Positions 24,304-31,576 of a stretch of DNA of 41,658 bases are shown piece by piece. Source of the DNA: a virus. The stretch is taken from positions 1 through 41,658 of the IMG/VR virus record IMGVR_UViG_3300009184_000083, one strand, 5' to 3'. Numbering within the stretch: the stretch's first letter is position 1; each line of letters begins with the position of its first letter. The position numbers were made by a program, and so were the translations under genes. The notes under the pieces are model-generated. The model was not told the DNA's origin and made no database searches. It worked only from the letters and a program-made list of their open reading frames with translations.

Positions 24304-24741
24304 GTGGCAGGAGCAGCAGAAAAAAAAACTGCCGGAGCCAAAAAGCCCAGGAAAAAAGCAACGCGATTAGAGAAACTATTCCGTGTGCGGGAGCTACAAA
24401 CCCTTTGTATTAACGGCTATTCCGCCCTTGACCTAGAGGGCCATTGCATCCAGAAATGGGGGCTGAGCCTGCCAAATGCTCGCCTTTATATCAATGAAGC
24501 GATTGGCGGTATGGTCGAGTCGCTGACAGAAACCGATAAGAGGCGAATAGCCTTGATTATTTTTCATCGCTATGAGAATTCTTACAAGCTGGCGAGAACG
24601 CTGAAAAATCCTGGCGCAATGATCCAGGCGTGCGACTCGATGGCTCGCTATTTCATGGAAAAGGCGCCTGATGCCGACATTGTGGCCAACCAGGCAACCA
24701 GGGAAGCTGCGGCCCATGATCCTCGCGAGGATTTTGAGTAA
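24304..24741 (+). CDS. Terminase small subunit (probable)
   Basis: 145 residues from GTG 24304. A Lys/Ala-rich start is followed by a helix-turn-helix-like region (LQTLCINGYSALDLEGHCIQ, WGLSLPNARLYINEAI) and long helices (RRIALIIFHRYENSYKLART) as in small terminases, which recognise packaging-site DNA and feed it to the large subunit. It ends three bases before the large subunit start. An inverted repeat ACATG-ACGAA-CATGT lies just upstream (about 24278-24292). The call rests on position plus helical pattern. Confidence 0.7.
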   Translation: MAGAAEKKTAGAKKPRKKATRLEKLFRVRELQTLCINGYSALDLEGHCIQKWGLSLPNARLYINEAIGGMVESLTETDKRRIALIIFHRYENSYKLARTLKNPGAMIQACDSMARYFMEKAPDADIVANQATREAAAHDPREDFE

Positions 24742-24744
24742 GGC

Positions 24745-26235
24745 ATGGTTCAGATAATTGTAAAGCCACCTTCAATAGTTGATTGGTATTCACCCATTCC
24801 AGTGCTTGGCACGTCTGAAAAGGCCGCCGCCCCATGGGACACGCTTCCTCCTGCCTGGCCAGACTTCGCAGAACAGACGTTAATCGCTTCAAGTGGCAAG
24901 TACATGCCATTTGTGCCTTACTTATATCAACGTGATTTAATCAAAGTAATTCGCAGGGTGAAAAATGTTTATGTGCTGAAAAGCCGTCAGGTAGGTGCAT
25001 CTGAAACGATCATTTCGTACAAGCTCTGTCAATCCATTCGTAAAACGGCATGGACAGGTGTCGTTTTTTCGAAAACCGGCGAAGACGCCAGCGAGCTGGC
25101 CGCTCGAATCAAGGGCCAGGCCAGCAGCCTGCGGGAACGCTGCCCCAAGTTCGCAAAGGATTCAATGCGGAAGCTGGTTTTCAACGGCTTCGGCAGCCTG
25201 CATTTTCTGCCGCCCACCGAACGGGCTGCCCGGGGCATCCCCTCGGCGTCGATGTTGCTGTTCGATGAAGCGGCCTTCATCGAAAAACTCAAAGGGATTG
25301 AGCAGGGCGCCCTTCCGACCACCAGCATGCTGGGTGACGCGGCGCGGCACGTGTGGGTCACAACCCCCAAGGGCCGATCAGGCGCGTTTTCTGATCACTG
25401 GCACGAAGATCACGGCGAAGTGGTTGTCGATCCCACGCCGATGGGGGCCAATGGCCTCCCGCGGCTGCAAATCAGCCCGGACAACCAGTACGCCAAGATT
25501 TGCATTCATTACTCCCAGCATCCGGTTTACAACCAGGATCCAGAGTGGCCTGAAAAACATAGACGCGCGCTACAAATCACCAAGGCTCAGTGGCAAAGTG
25601 AATTCGAGCTTGATTTTACCGCCAGCGACTCTGAGGTTTACTCCCACGATCTGATCAAGCTGGCCGAGTCTCGCGGTGGCTGGGAATCGCCCTATCGGCA
25701 GAACGTCTACGTGCTGGGTATTGATCCCAATGGCGGCGGCGGCGACGGCTTCTGCGGCATCGTCCTCGATGTCACCCGCAGCCCGTGGCGGGTGGTGGCC
25801 GGATTCAACGTGAGCGGCCAAAGCCGGGACTACGGCCTGCGGCGTTGCGCCCGGCTCATCGACGAATATGCGCCGGTGCTGGTGGCGGTTGAAAACAATG
25901 GTGTTGGCGCAGCGGTTGCTGAAGCTCTTTGCTTGCTGCGCCCATCAATTGAAATCACCGAAATCCATACTGGCGGGCCCTCAAAATTGCTGATGACCGA
26001 TCGGATCGTGCTGTTGTTGGAGCAGGAGGAGCTGGTCATCCCCAAGGGCCCATTCCCGGCCGGAGAAGAGCGCGAGGGCCTGGGCCATCAGCTGCGGAAC
26101 TTCCGCCAGGACGAAAAAGGCGGGCGCGCCGCCGCCCCAGGCCACCACGATGATGCCGTGATGGCCCTGGCCATGGCGTGCCAAGCTGGGGCGGCGGCGC
26201 GGCCGATGGACAGCACCTGGATCACGATGCTTTGA
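24745..26235 (+). CDS. Terminase large subunit (ATPase-nuclease)
   Basis: 496 residues. The ATPase has a Walker A-like LKSRQVGASET at about 75-85 and Walker B SMLLFDEAAF at about 168-177, with a coupling motif VWVTTPKGRSG after it. The RNase H-like nuclease has its first Asp in VLGIDPNGGGGDG (about 322-335), a Glu region VAVENNGVGAAVAEAL (about 388-403) and a last Asp pair in GHHDDAVMALAM (about 466). It drives genome packaging through the portal. It is on the plus strand, opposite to and 4 kb from the portal, which is unusual for head genes of tailed phages. Confidence 0.9.
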   Translation: MVQIIVKPPSIVDWYSPIPVLGTSEKAAAPWDTLPPAWPDFAEQTLIASSGKYMPFVPYLYQRDLIKVIRRVKNVYVLKSRQVGASETIISYKLCQSIRKTAWTGVVFSKTGEDASELAARIKGQASSLRERCPKFAKDSMRKLVFNGFGSLHFLPPTERAARGIPSASMLLFDEAAFIEKLKGIEQGALPTTSMLGDAARHVWVTTPKGRSGAFSDHWHEDHGEVVVDPTPMGANGLPRLQISPDNQYAKICIHYSQHPVYNQDPEWPEKHRRALQITKAQWQSEFELDFTASDSEVYSHDLIKLAESRGGWESPYRQNVYVLGIDPNGGGGDGFCGIVLDVTRSPWRVVAGFNVSGQSRDYGLRRCARLIDEYAPVLVAVENNGVGAAVAEALCLLRPSIEITEIHTGGPSKLLMTDRIVLLLEQEELVIPKGPFPAGEEREGLGHQLRNFRQDEKGGRAAAPGHHDDAVMALAMACQAGAAARPMDSTWITML

Positions 26236-26737
26236 AGCCCCAGGGCCGGCGCTGGCGCGGGCCCGAGCGATCGGATGGAGGATAGCTGGGCTTGGGGTTG
26301 TAGCTGCTTCCACCGCTTTCAATGGACTCAATGACTCCTACTTGGTAGGGCTGTGGTTGCCTTGGTTCACCCAGCACTTGTTGAATCTCCGCCGCCTCCA
26401 TCCCACCAGCTGCCAGGAAGTCTGCAACTGGGAAGCTGATGGGTCCAGGGGTCGAGAGAAACACATACGGGGTGGCAACGGCCAGGGCCATTACCGCATT
26501 GTCCTTCGAACCGTCTTCTGTGCCCGGGTCAATGCCAAGGACCAAGCTGGGCGCCTTCGGACGCAACAGCCAGAACAGTGGCTCAGCCCGAAGGCGCCTC
26601 ATTACGGCCCTGGTGGCCATTCCGGCCACATAAAAGGCAGCCGTTGCTGCGATTACCCAGCTGAGGTGCCCCTCCTTGTAGGACAGCTTGAGGCTTTTGC
26701 CCCAATCAGCTCTCATGATGCCTGCCAGCGTTGTCAT
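26222..26737 (-). CDS. Hypothetical protein with N-terminal membrane helix
   Basis: 171 residues, convergent with the terminase gene and overlapping its end by 14 bases. One hydrophobic segment (HLSWVIAATAAFYVAGMATR, about residues 24-43) could be a membrane helix. A later stretch, SLVLGIDPGTEDGSKDNAVM, recalls an RNase H-fold first strand, but no further motifs follow, and the C-terminus is Pro/Ser-rich and disordered. The palindrome site B lies 53 bases upstream of the start. No function assigned. Confidence 0.5.
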   Translation of the reverse strand: MTTLAGIMRADWGKSLKLSYKEGHLSWVIAATAAFYVAGMATRAVMRRLRAEPLFWLLRPKAPSLVLGIDPGTEDGSKDNAVMALAVATPYVFLSTPGPISFPVADFLAAGGMEAAEIQQVLGEPRQPQPYQVGVIESIESGGSSYNPKPSYPPSDRSGPRQRRPWGFKAS

Positions 26738-26789
26738 GATTTTGGTGGGCCCTGCCGGATGAAGAGCGTCGGTGGGCCAACGATGTCAG

Positions 26790-26807
26790 CATACAGGATC
26801 TTGTATG
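26790..26807. promoter_or_regulatory. Palindromic operator/promoter-like site B
   Basis: CATACAGGATCTTGTATG, almost a perfect 18-bp palindrome. Its reverse complement differs at one base from sites A and C. It lies between the minus-strand gene starting at 26737 and the plus-strand operon starting at 26861. Confidence 0.65.
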
Positions 26808-26860
26808 GGTAGTAAGATCTGCAAGCCCACCTATCGCCATCGCCCTTCCGATTGCATCCC

Positions 26861-27142
26861 ATGAGATTTAACCGCAGTAGGAGCCATCCCCAGGGGTTCG
26901 GGGCTACCAACCCCGCCCAGCTGGAGCTGCTGGGCCCGATGATTGCGGCCGCCGATGACCTGAGCCTGCCGGCCTGGCTGAAGCGGGCCGGCTGGTTCAC
27001 TGCCACCAATCCCGAGCTGCTGAAGTTGCAGGCCCTTGCCGTTGCTCAGCACGGCGCCCTTCCCCAGGCCCTGGGGGTCAGTCCTGGAGAAACGGCAATC
27101 GACACTTTCTTGCCAGCACCACCCGAAGAATCCAAACCATGA
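26861..27142 (+). CDS. Hypothetical protein, first gene of a coupled operon
   Basis: 93 residues from ATG 26861 (a TTG three codons earlier is an alternative). The C-terminus overlaps the start of the exonuclease gene. Mostly helical (LELLGPMIAAADDLSLPAWL, LLKLQALAVAQHGALPQALG). It opens a plus-strand run of overlapping genes reaching the DGR target at 29837, controlled presumably from the site B region. No family recognised. Confidence 0.55.
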   Translation: MRFNRSRSHPQGFGATNPAQLELLGPMIAAADDLSLPAWLKRAGWFTATNPELLKLQALAVAQHGALPQALGVSPGETAIDTFLPAPPEESKP

Positions 27143-27870
27143 CACTCCCTCTCCGCAATCTCTTGATCGTCGACGTCGAGACGACGGGCATCGACTTCGA
27201 AGAAAACGCTCCGATTGAGATTGGGGCCATTCTTTTTGATGTGGGACACCGGGCCGTCACCCACCAATTCTCGGCCCTGCTGCCGAGCGTGGTGCCCAAC
27301 GGCGCCGAAGCAGTCAACGGGATCCCCGATTCCCTGCTGGCTTCGGGCCCGGTTGAGCAGTTGTCTGACTGGGCGATCTCCTATCTGCAAAGCCTCTACG
27401 ACTTGTGCGACGCGGTGATTGCGCACAACGTCGACTTTGATCGCCTTTGGCTGGAGCCCTTGCTTAACTGCAAGTCGCCGACGCCTTGGATCTGCACCCT
27501 GCGTGACTTCAGGTGGCACCGGCCCGGGTTGCGCGCCACGCCATCGGTAATCGATCTGGCCCTGGCCCATGGGGTGCCGGTGTGGGCCGCCCACCGGGCC
27601 CTTACCGACTGCACTTACCTGGCCCAGGTGCTCGCCACCAGGGAGGACCTGGCGGAGCTGCTGCTGGATGCCCAGAAGCCCCAGCTGCTTCATGCAGCCC
27701 TGGTCCCATACGACGAACGACACCTGGCCAAGGAGGCCGGCTTCCAGTGGCAAGGCCACGGTTGGATGAATAGCTGGACCCGTTACCTCAGGGAAGACGA
27801 GGCAGCAGCTCTGCCCTTCCAAGTGCTTGCAATCGTCCCCCCGGACGAGCTCAAGCTGGAAGCAATATGA
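27139..27870 (+). CDS. DnaQ-like DEDDh 3'-5' exonuclease
   Basis: 243 residues. Exo I LIVDVETTGIDFEE (about 9-22) supplies the first Asp and Glu, Exo II is in VIAHNVDFDRLW (about 93-104), and Exo III HRALTDCTYLAQ (about 153-164) has the His-x4-Asp that defines the DEDDh class. The remaining 60 residues contain a Trp-rich end (LAKEAGFQWQGHGWMNSW) often found after phage-type DnaQ domains. It would remove 3' nucleotides from DNA, as a proofreader or processing nuclease. It shares four-base ATGA-type overlaps with both neighbours. Confidence 0.85.
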   Translation: MTLPLRNLLIVDVETTGIDFEENAPIEIGAILFDVGHRAVTHQFSALLPSVVPNGAEAVNGIPDSLLASGPVEQLSDWAISYLQSLYDLCDAVIAHNVDFDRLWLEPLLNCKSPTPWICTLRDFRWHRPGLRATPSVIDLALAHGVPVWAAHRALTDCTYLAQVLATREDLAELLLDAQKPQLLHAALVPYDERHLAKEAGFQWQGHGWMNSWTRYLREDEAAALPFQVLAIVPPDELKLEAI

Positions 27871-28133
27871 CCACCTCCTACTGGCGAAAGCAGGCGGCCC
27901 CGTTGATTGCCCAGGTGATCAAGGACGTCGGCACCAGCGACCTGCCGGCGCTGCGGCGGGCCCTTTCCGATGCTTTTCCCTGGGAGCCCAAGAGTGGACA
28001 CCCCTACAAGATCTGGTTGAGCGAGATCAAGCGCCAGCTGGCTCCAAAGGTCTACCAGCCCCCGCCCTGGTCAAAGCGTCGATCACCAGAACCTGGCCCC
28101 GGCCAACTCAACATCCTGGAATCAAAACCATGA
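27867..28133 (+). CDS. Small basic hypothetical protein
   Basis: 88 residues. Ordered N-terminal half (SYWRKQAAPLIAQVIKDVGT, LPALRRALSDAFPW) followed by HPYKIWLSEIKRQL and a Pro-rich tail. Start overlaps the exonuclease stop and stop overlaps the next start. The segment PYKIWLSEI..QL is a pattern I associate with small proteins of cyanobacterial phages, but no function is known to me. Confidence 0.6.
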   Translation: MTTSYWRKQAAPLIAQVIKDVGTSDLPALRRALSDAFPWEPKSGHPYKIWLSEIKRQLAPKVYQPPPWSKRRSPEPGPGQLNILESKP

Positions 28134-28360
28134 TTGCACCAACTGAAGCGCAGATAGAAGAAGTTGCCAAGCAGATTTACAAGGCTATGCGTTTTGAAAG
28201 ATTAGATTCAACCCCTGAGTGGGATGACCTTGGCAATTCACCAGCCCAATCTGAAGCCAGATTTACCGCCCGCGCCGTGGTGAATGGCTGGGGTCGCGCT
28301 GACCCGCCACCCCGCCAGCGCCGGAGCCAGGGGAGGTGGGGGAGTTGGTGGAGTTCCTGA
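28130..28360 (+). CDS. Small hypothetical protein, probably the 5' part of a frameshifted gene
   Basis: 76 residues. The first 55 (IEEVAKQIYKAMRFERLDST, then SEARFTARAVVNGWGRADP) look like a real helical protein. The last 20 (PPRQRRSQGRWGSWWSS) are not protein-like and overlap the next gene, whose frame upstream of its GTG reads PATPPAPEPGEVGELVEFL, a natural continuation. A one-base change in the C-rich stretch near 28300-28315 would join the two frames. It could be a real mutation, a sequencing error, or simple overlap with coupling. Confidence 0.5.
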   Translation: MIAPTEAQIEEVAKQIYKAMRFERLDSTPEWDDLGNSPAQSEARFTARAVVNGWGRADPPPRQRRSQGRWGSWWSS

Positions 28361-28869
28361 CGCCCACGCGAGAGCAGGCTTGCGCAATCAGCCTTGACGC
28401 ATTTCTGAAGCTGCGCCGCGCCGCTACCCTGCTCCAGCAGCAGGAAGCCGAGCTGGCCGCCCTGCGAGGGGTGCCGGTGGCCGAGCTTGACGACCAACGC
28501 CGCGAGGCGGTCCACCAGGCCGTAGCCGAAGCACTGGGCAGCGGAGCCTACGACTGCAGGAGGGTATGGGAGGCCTGGGGCTACGGAACGATGGGCCCAG
28601 ACGATTTTGTGCCGGTGGCCGAAAACGGCGACCGCGTAGCAGAGATTGCCGATGCCGCCATTGAAGCGATCCGCGCTATACCAGCGCCCGCTCCGGTGCC
28701 GGTGGCAGCAAGCGAGCGGCTGCGCCAGATTGGCCTCCAGTTACGAACTCAAGATAACCGCTGTACCGCGAATCCGATTTTTACCGACAACGGCATGACC
28801 GGCCCCCTGCCGCTCCTGCCCGATCACATGGTCAACTACCAACCCACCAACACCGAGGACCAACCATGA
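28336..28869 (+). CDS. Hypothetical protein with helical coil and tail
   Basis: 177 residues from GTG 28336, though its true N-terminus may be in the preceding ORF (see 28130-28360). A helical region (CAISLDAFLKLRRAATLLQQ, QEAELAALRG) is followed by VHQAVAEALGSGAYDCRRVW and a Pro/Ala-rich segment. The pattern resembles small, variable cyanophage proteins of unknown role. The stop overlaps the start of the DGR target gene (ATGA), so the target's translation is probably coupled to this gene. Confidence 0.55.
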   Translation: MGELVEFLTPTREQACAISLDAFLKLRRAATLLQQQEAELAALRGVPVAELDDQRREAVHQAVAEALGSGAYDCRRVWEAWGYGTMGPDDFVPVAENGDRVAEIADAAIEAIRAIPAPAPVPVAASERLRQIGLQLRTQDNRCTANPIFTDNGMTGPLPLLPDHMVNYQPTNTEDQP

Positions 28870-29837
28870 CCACTGATTCCAGCCAAGCCGGCTTTGAGTT
28901 TGCTGTGCAGTTTGTCCGCACTCAAAACGACCGGGCCCTATTCGCTAGTGCCACAGTTGCATTAGCCGAGCTGACAAGGATTGACGCCGACCATCAGCCT
29001 GCAGCGGCTAAACCGACAGCAGACCTAATCCCGCTGGCGCTTATTCCTGCTGGCAGTTTCCTGATGGGTTCCCCTACCGATGAGCCAAATAGGTACAGCG
29101 ATGAAGGCCCCCAGTACGAGGTGACCCTGGGCTCTTTCTTTATGGCCCAGACACCGATAACCCAGGCACAGTGGCGGGAGGTTGCGGGTTGGCGAAAGCT
29201 GGAGCGCGACCTGGATCCCGATCCCTCGCACTTCAAAGGCGACAATCGCCCAGTGGAGCGGGTGAGCTGGCTAGATGCAATGGAATTTTGCCATCGCCTG
29301 AGCCAACGCACCGGCAAGAAGTACACCCTCCCCAGTGAAGCCCAGTGGGAGTACGCCTGCCGCGCCGGCACCAACACGCCGTTTCATTTCGGGGCCACGC
29401 TGAAGCCGGAGCTGGCCAATTACAACACTGCGCAAACCACTGATGTAGCAAGCTTCCCGGCCAATGGCTGGGGCCTGCATGACATGCACGGCAATGTATG
29501 GGAATGGTGCCTGGATGAATGGCACGAGAGCTACGAGGGGGCGCCGACGGATGGCAGTGCCTGGGTGGAGGGCAACAGCCTGGGAAAGTGCTGCGCGGCG
29601 GGTCGTGGAACTACTTCCCCAGGGGCTGCCGCTCGGCTTACCGCTTCCCCTTCCACCCGGACAACCGCAATAACACCTTCGGTTTCCGCGTCTGTTGCCT
29701 CCCCTGAGCGGCTGGTGCGCGGCGGCTCTTGGAGCCTCGCTCCCAGTGCCTGCCGTTCGGCCTATCGGCTCAGGAGGCACCTGGGCTCCCGCCTCTGCAG
29801 CGTCGGTTTCCGCGTCTGTTGCCTCCCCCAGGATTAA
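28866..29837 (+). CDS. FGE-sulfatase-fold DGR target protein with two tandem variable regions
   Basis: 323 residues in the unshifted frame. The FGE/SUMF1 (C-type lectin-like) core starts near residue 58: [87 protein letters not shown]. Such domains carry the variable region of many DGR targets, with a RGGSW...CRSAYR...GFRV end. Here frame 0 passes through 42 low-complexity residues (Ser/Thr/Ala/Pro) and ends in variable region 2 ([20 protein letters not shown]...[10 protein letters not shown]). A -1 slip at 29582-29588 instead gives [16 protein letters not shown]...GFRVCCLP and a stop at 29705-29707. FGE catalytic Cys pair is not present, so binding, not catalysis, is expected. No RT lies in the window. 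Confidence 0.8.
   Translation: MTTDSSQAGFEFAVQFVRTQNDRALFASATVALAELTRIDADHQPAAAKPTADLIPLALIPAGSFLMGSPTDEPNRYSDEGPQYEVTLGSFFMAQTPITQAQWREVAGWRKLERDLDPDPSHFKGDNRPVERVSWLDAMEFCHRLSQRTGKKYTLPSEAQWEYACRAGTNTPFHFGATLKPELANYNTAQTTDVASFPANGWGLHDMHGNVWEWCLDEWHESYEGAPTDGSAWVEGNSLGKCCAAGRGTTSPGAAARLTASPSTRTTAITPSVSASVASPERLVRGGSWSLAPSACRSAYRLRRHLGSRLCSVGFRVCCLPQD
29582..29588 (+). other. Candidate -1 frameshift heptamer (GGGAAAG) ahead of variable region 1
   Basis: In the reading frame of the target gene the codons are CTG GGA AAG TGC, so the heptamer G GGA AAG is in lambda-like slippery phase. Slipping by -1 makes GTG CTG CGC follow AAG, which opens exactly into variable region 1. GCGGCG (29595-29600) and TGCCGC (29627-29632) could pair downstream. 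Identical heptamer and phase to the tail-chaperone site at 2209-2215. Confidence 0.6.
29588..29704 (+). repeat. DGR variable region 1 (in the -1 frame)
   Basis: Encodes [20 protein letters not shown] to GFRVCCLP, ended by TGA 29705-29707. The 24 bases at 29681-29704 are identical to 29805-29828 in variable region 2. Upstream of that the copies differ mainly at the codons that are Asn/AAC-type in DGR templates. Confidence 0.75.
29712..29828 (+). repeat. DGR variable region 2 (in frame 0)
   Basis: Encodes [20 protein letters not shown] to GFRVCCLP, followed by QD and TAA. It is offset from variable region 1 by 124 bases, which is not a multiple of three and places the two copies in different frames. 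Confidence 0.75.
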
Positions 29838-29874
29838 TTCTTTACCCTTTTACCCTTTAATTCTTTACACTTGG
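29834..29874 (+). repeat. AT-rich direct repeats just after variable region 2
   Basis: TAATTCTTTAC occurs twice with TTTTACCC units between, directly after the DGR target stop and ahead of the next start codon. It might hold the promoter of the next small gene or be part of the DGR 3' signal; no inverted repeat is seen. Confidence 0.4.
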
Positions 29875-29882
29875 CTGCACCC

Positions 29883-30029
29883 ATGGCCACCCCCCGCACC
29901 GCACTGACATCTGACGACATCCCCCCTGGCCCGCTCAGCGAGGACGACCTACGGCGAGAATGGAACCAGCAGGCCGACGAGCACAACCGGTGGGAATCGC
30001 TGGACTCTGAGGAATGCGATCCTGATTAA
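29883..30029 (+). CDS. Small acidic protein
   Basis: 48 residues from ATG 29883: a Thr/Pro N-terminus then PLSEDDLRREWNQQADEHNR and a short acidic end. The segment REWNQQADEHNRW is like small proteins seen repeatedly in cyanobacterial phages, which supports it being real despite its size. Its stop overlaps the end of the convergent module-bearing gene by four bases. Function unknown. Confidence 0.6.
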   Translation: MATPRTALTSDDIPPGPLSEDDLRREWNQQADEHNRWESLDSEECDPD

Positions 30030-30775
30030 AGCTGTAAAACTGCTGGACTCCCAGTCGGCCCACACAATGCAGGGATGACATTATCGGTGGCCCCGAAGAG
30101 TCCCGTTTGACTTTGTCGCTTGCCGGCCATGGCCGCCCCCAGGCGGCGGCGTTGGAGGTCCCGCTGCAAATCAGCCCAGGCCTGTTCCCCCGTGGTGTCG
30201 CCAGCGCAGCGGGCCGCAGCCCGCTGCTGTTTGGCAAATGCCAGCTGGTCAGCGGAGGTTTTCACCTCGGCCGAGCTCATCAGCTCTGGGTCCTGCTTCT
30301 TCTTGGCGGGGGCTTTGTGCGTTATCCCTGCAGCAGCTGCAAAGCGCTGCAGTTTGTCCTTCCACCCGCTTTCGTCCTGCCACCAGCTGGTCCCGCCCAG
30401 CTTTTCCCGTGCGGCCATGACCAGGGCGACGAAATCCGTATCTGGCCGGACACCCAGATCGATCATGGCCTTGTTTCTGGCCTTGTCGCTGCGCAGCTTC
30501 TTGTTGGCCAACACCGTTAGGGCAATGGCTTCATCCGATGTGAAGGTGTCGCCAGCCGCTGGCCCTTGGGGGGCGTCGCCTCCATTCTTGTGGCAGGAAT
30601 AGGCGGCGCTGATGTGGCCATCACCGCAGGGCTTGCCCTGGCGCCCCGCACCGGCGGCGGCCGGTGGTGCGGGCGTGGACCCAAAGTCGAGACCGATTTG
30701 CCCGGGGGCCGCTTGCTTGGCCTTGGCATCCAGCCGGGCCAGCCGGGCCTCAAGTTCCAAAAGGCCCTGCGGCAC
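30026..30775 (-). CDS. Protein with recurrent Cys/His module
   Basis: 249 residues from GTG 30773-30775. The N-terminal module (LARLDAKAKQAAPGQIGLD, about 12-30, and CGDGHISAAYSCHKN, about 48-63) matches those in the polyvalent proteins at 9-14 kb and 22-24 kb. The rest is helical and basic (EKLGGTSWWQDESGWKDKLQ, LQRDLQRRRLGAAMAGKRQ). No enzyme motif seen. It lies opposite to the DGR operon, far from the structural operon, so the shared module is not explained by neighbouring duplication alone. Confidence 0.6.
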   Translation of the reverse strand: MPQGLLELEARLARLDAKAKQAAPGQIGLDFGSTPAPPAAAGAGRQGKPCGDGHISAAYSCHKNGGDAPQGPAAGDTFTSDEAIALTVLANKKLRSDKARNKAMIDLGVRPDTDFVALVMAAREKLGGTSWWQDESGWKDKLQRFAAAAGITHKAPAKKKQDPELMSSAEVKTSADQLAFAKQQRAAARCAGDTTGEQAWADLQRDLQRRRLGAAMAGKRQSQTGLFGATDNVIPALCGPTGSPAVLQL

Positions 30776-30877
30776 AGCGTTATTGCCAGTTGCTCATTCT
30801 GCCGGGTTGGGGCTGACGCCACACCACTCGGAGGGCCTGCAGGTGGTGCTCAAATCTGCAGGGCCTGCAGGCGGACC

Positions 30878-31576
30878 TCAGCCTCGCCGGTCTCGCCGGT
30901 TGAGGTGCTCCTCGATCACCAGGGCCAACCGCTCCGACAGCTCGTCCAGCTCCGGCAGGCTGGCGGCCAGCTGGACCAGCAGCGACCCAAAGCGGTCAAA
31001 GGCCTCCTGATTGTTGAAAGCGATCTTGATCTCCAGGCCTGACTTCGCCGCCGGCTCTTCAGGGGGGAGGGACTCCACCTCATCAGCCTTCTGCAGGGCC
31101 GAGAACTCGTCTTCGGTGAACCAGGGGCTGATGTCGAGCATCGTGTCGGCCTCCATCAGCTCGGCCAGCAACTGCCCGGAAAACTCCGAAGTGTCGCTGC
31201 TGCGGTTGTCCGCCAGGGCAAGGCCCGTTTTTGCGGTTGGGCTCAGATCGGTCCGCTGCACCGCGACCAGGGTGTTGCCATCAGTCGGAATCACAAGCAC
31301 CCGGTTGATGCCGTGGATGGCCGCGGCCTCCACCGTGCCGTTGCCACAAAGCACCACCCCGTTCTCATCGACCACGATCGAGCGGGCCGCACCGAAGTCG
31401 GAGATTGACCGGGTCAGCATCCCGTGCGAGCGCTCCGTGCGCCGCCGGGCGTTGCGCGGGTCTGGCGTCAGCTCGGCCAGGGAGACAACTCGCGCTCTGG
31501 GACTGGTCTCTGCGTCCTCCACCGGCCTAGCAATGGGAGCCAGCTGACCAGCGGCGGCAGGGCGTTTGGCGGCCAT
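30878..31576 (-). CDS. ParB/sulfiredoxin-fold (ParB-N) protein
   Basis: 232 residues from ATG 31574-31576; the longer open frame adds 27 unlikely residues. The ParB-N core is at about 30-125: VVSLAELTPDPRNARRRTER, LTRSISDFGAARSIVVDENG, VVLCGNGTVEAAAIHGINRV, then LSPTAKTGLALADNRSSDTS. The C-terminal 100 residues are acidic and helical. Such proteins are common in phages, often next to methyltransferase or terminase genes, and may bind DNA or have nuclease/NTP-related activity. There is no ParA partner, so a partition role is not supported. Confidence 0.75.
   Translation of the reverse strand: MAAKRPAAAGQLAPIARPVEDAETSPRARVVSLAELTPDPRNARRRTERSHGMLTRSISDFGAARSIVVDENGVVLCGNGTVEAAAIHGINRVLVIPTDGNTLVAVQRTDLSPTAKTGLALADNRSSDTSEFSGQLLAELMEADTMLDISPWFTEDEFSALQKADEVESLPPEEPAAKSGLEIKIAFNNQEAFDRFGSLLVQLAASLPELDELSERLALVIEEHLNRRDRRG

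Noticed and set aside
26222-26737. GIDPGT stretch as an RuvC-like nuclease
   Set aside because: Only the first strand motif is present; the remaining acidic motifs and the fold size do not follow, and the C-terminus is disordered.
28866-29837. Active formylglycine-generating enzyme
   Set aside because: The paired C-terminal Cys of true FGE is not present; the C-terminus has the DGR variable-region form instead.
30878-31576. Plasmid-type partition ParB
   Set aside because: No ParA neighbour or centromere-like repeats, and only the ParB-N fold is present.
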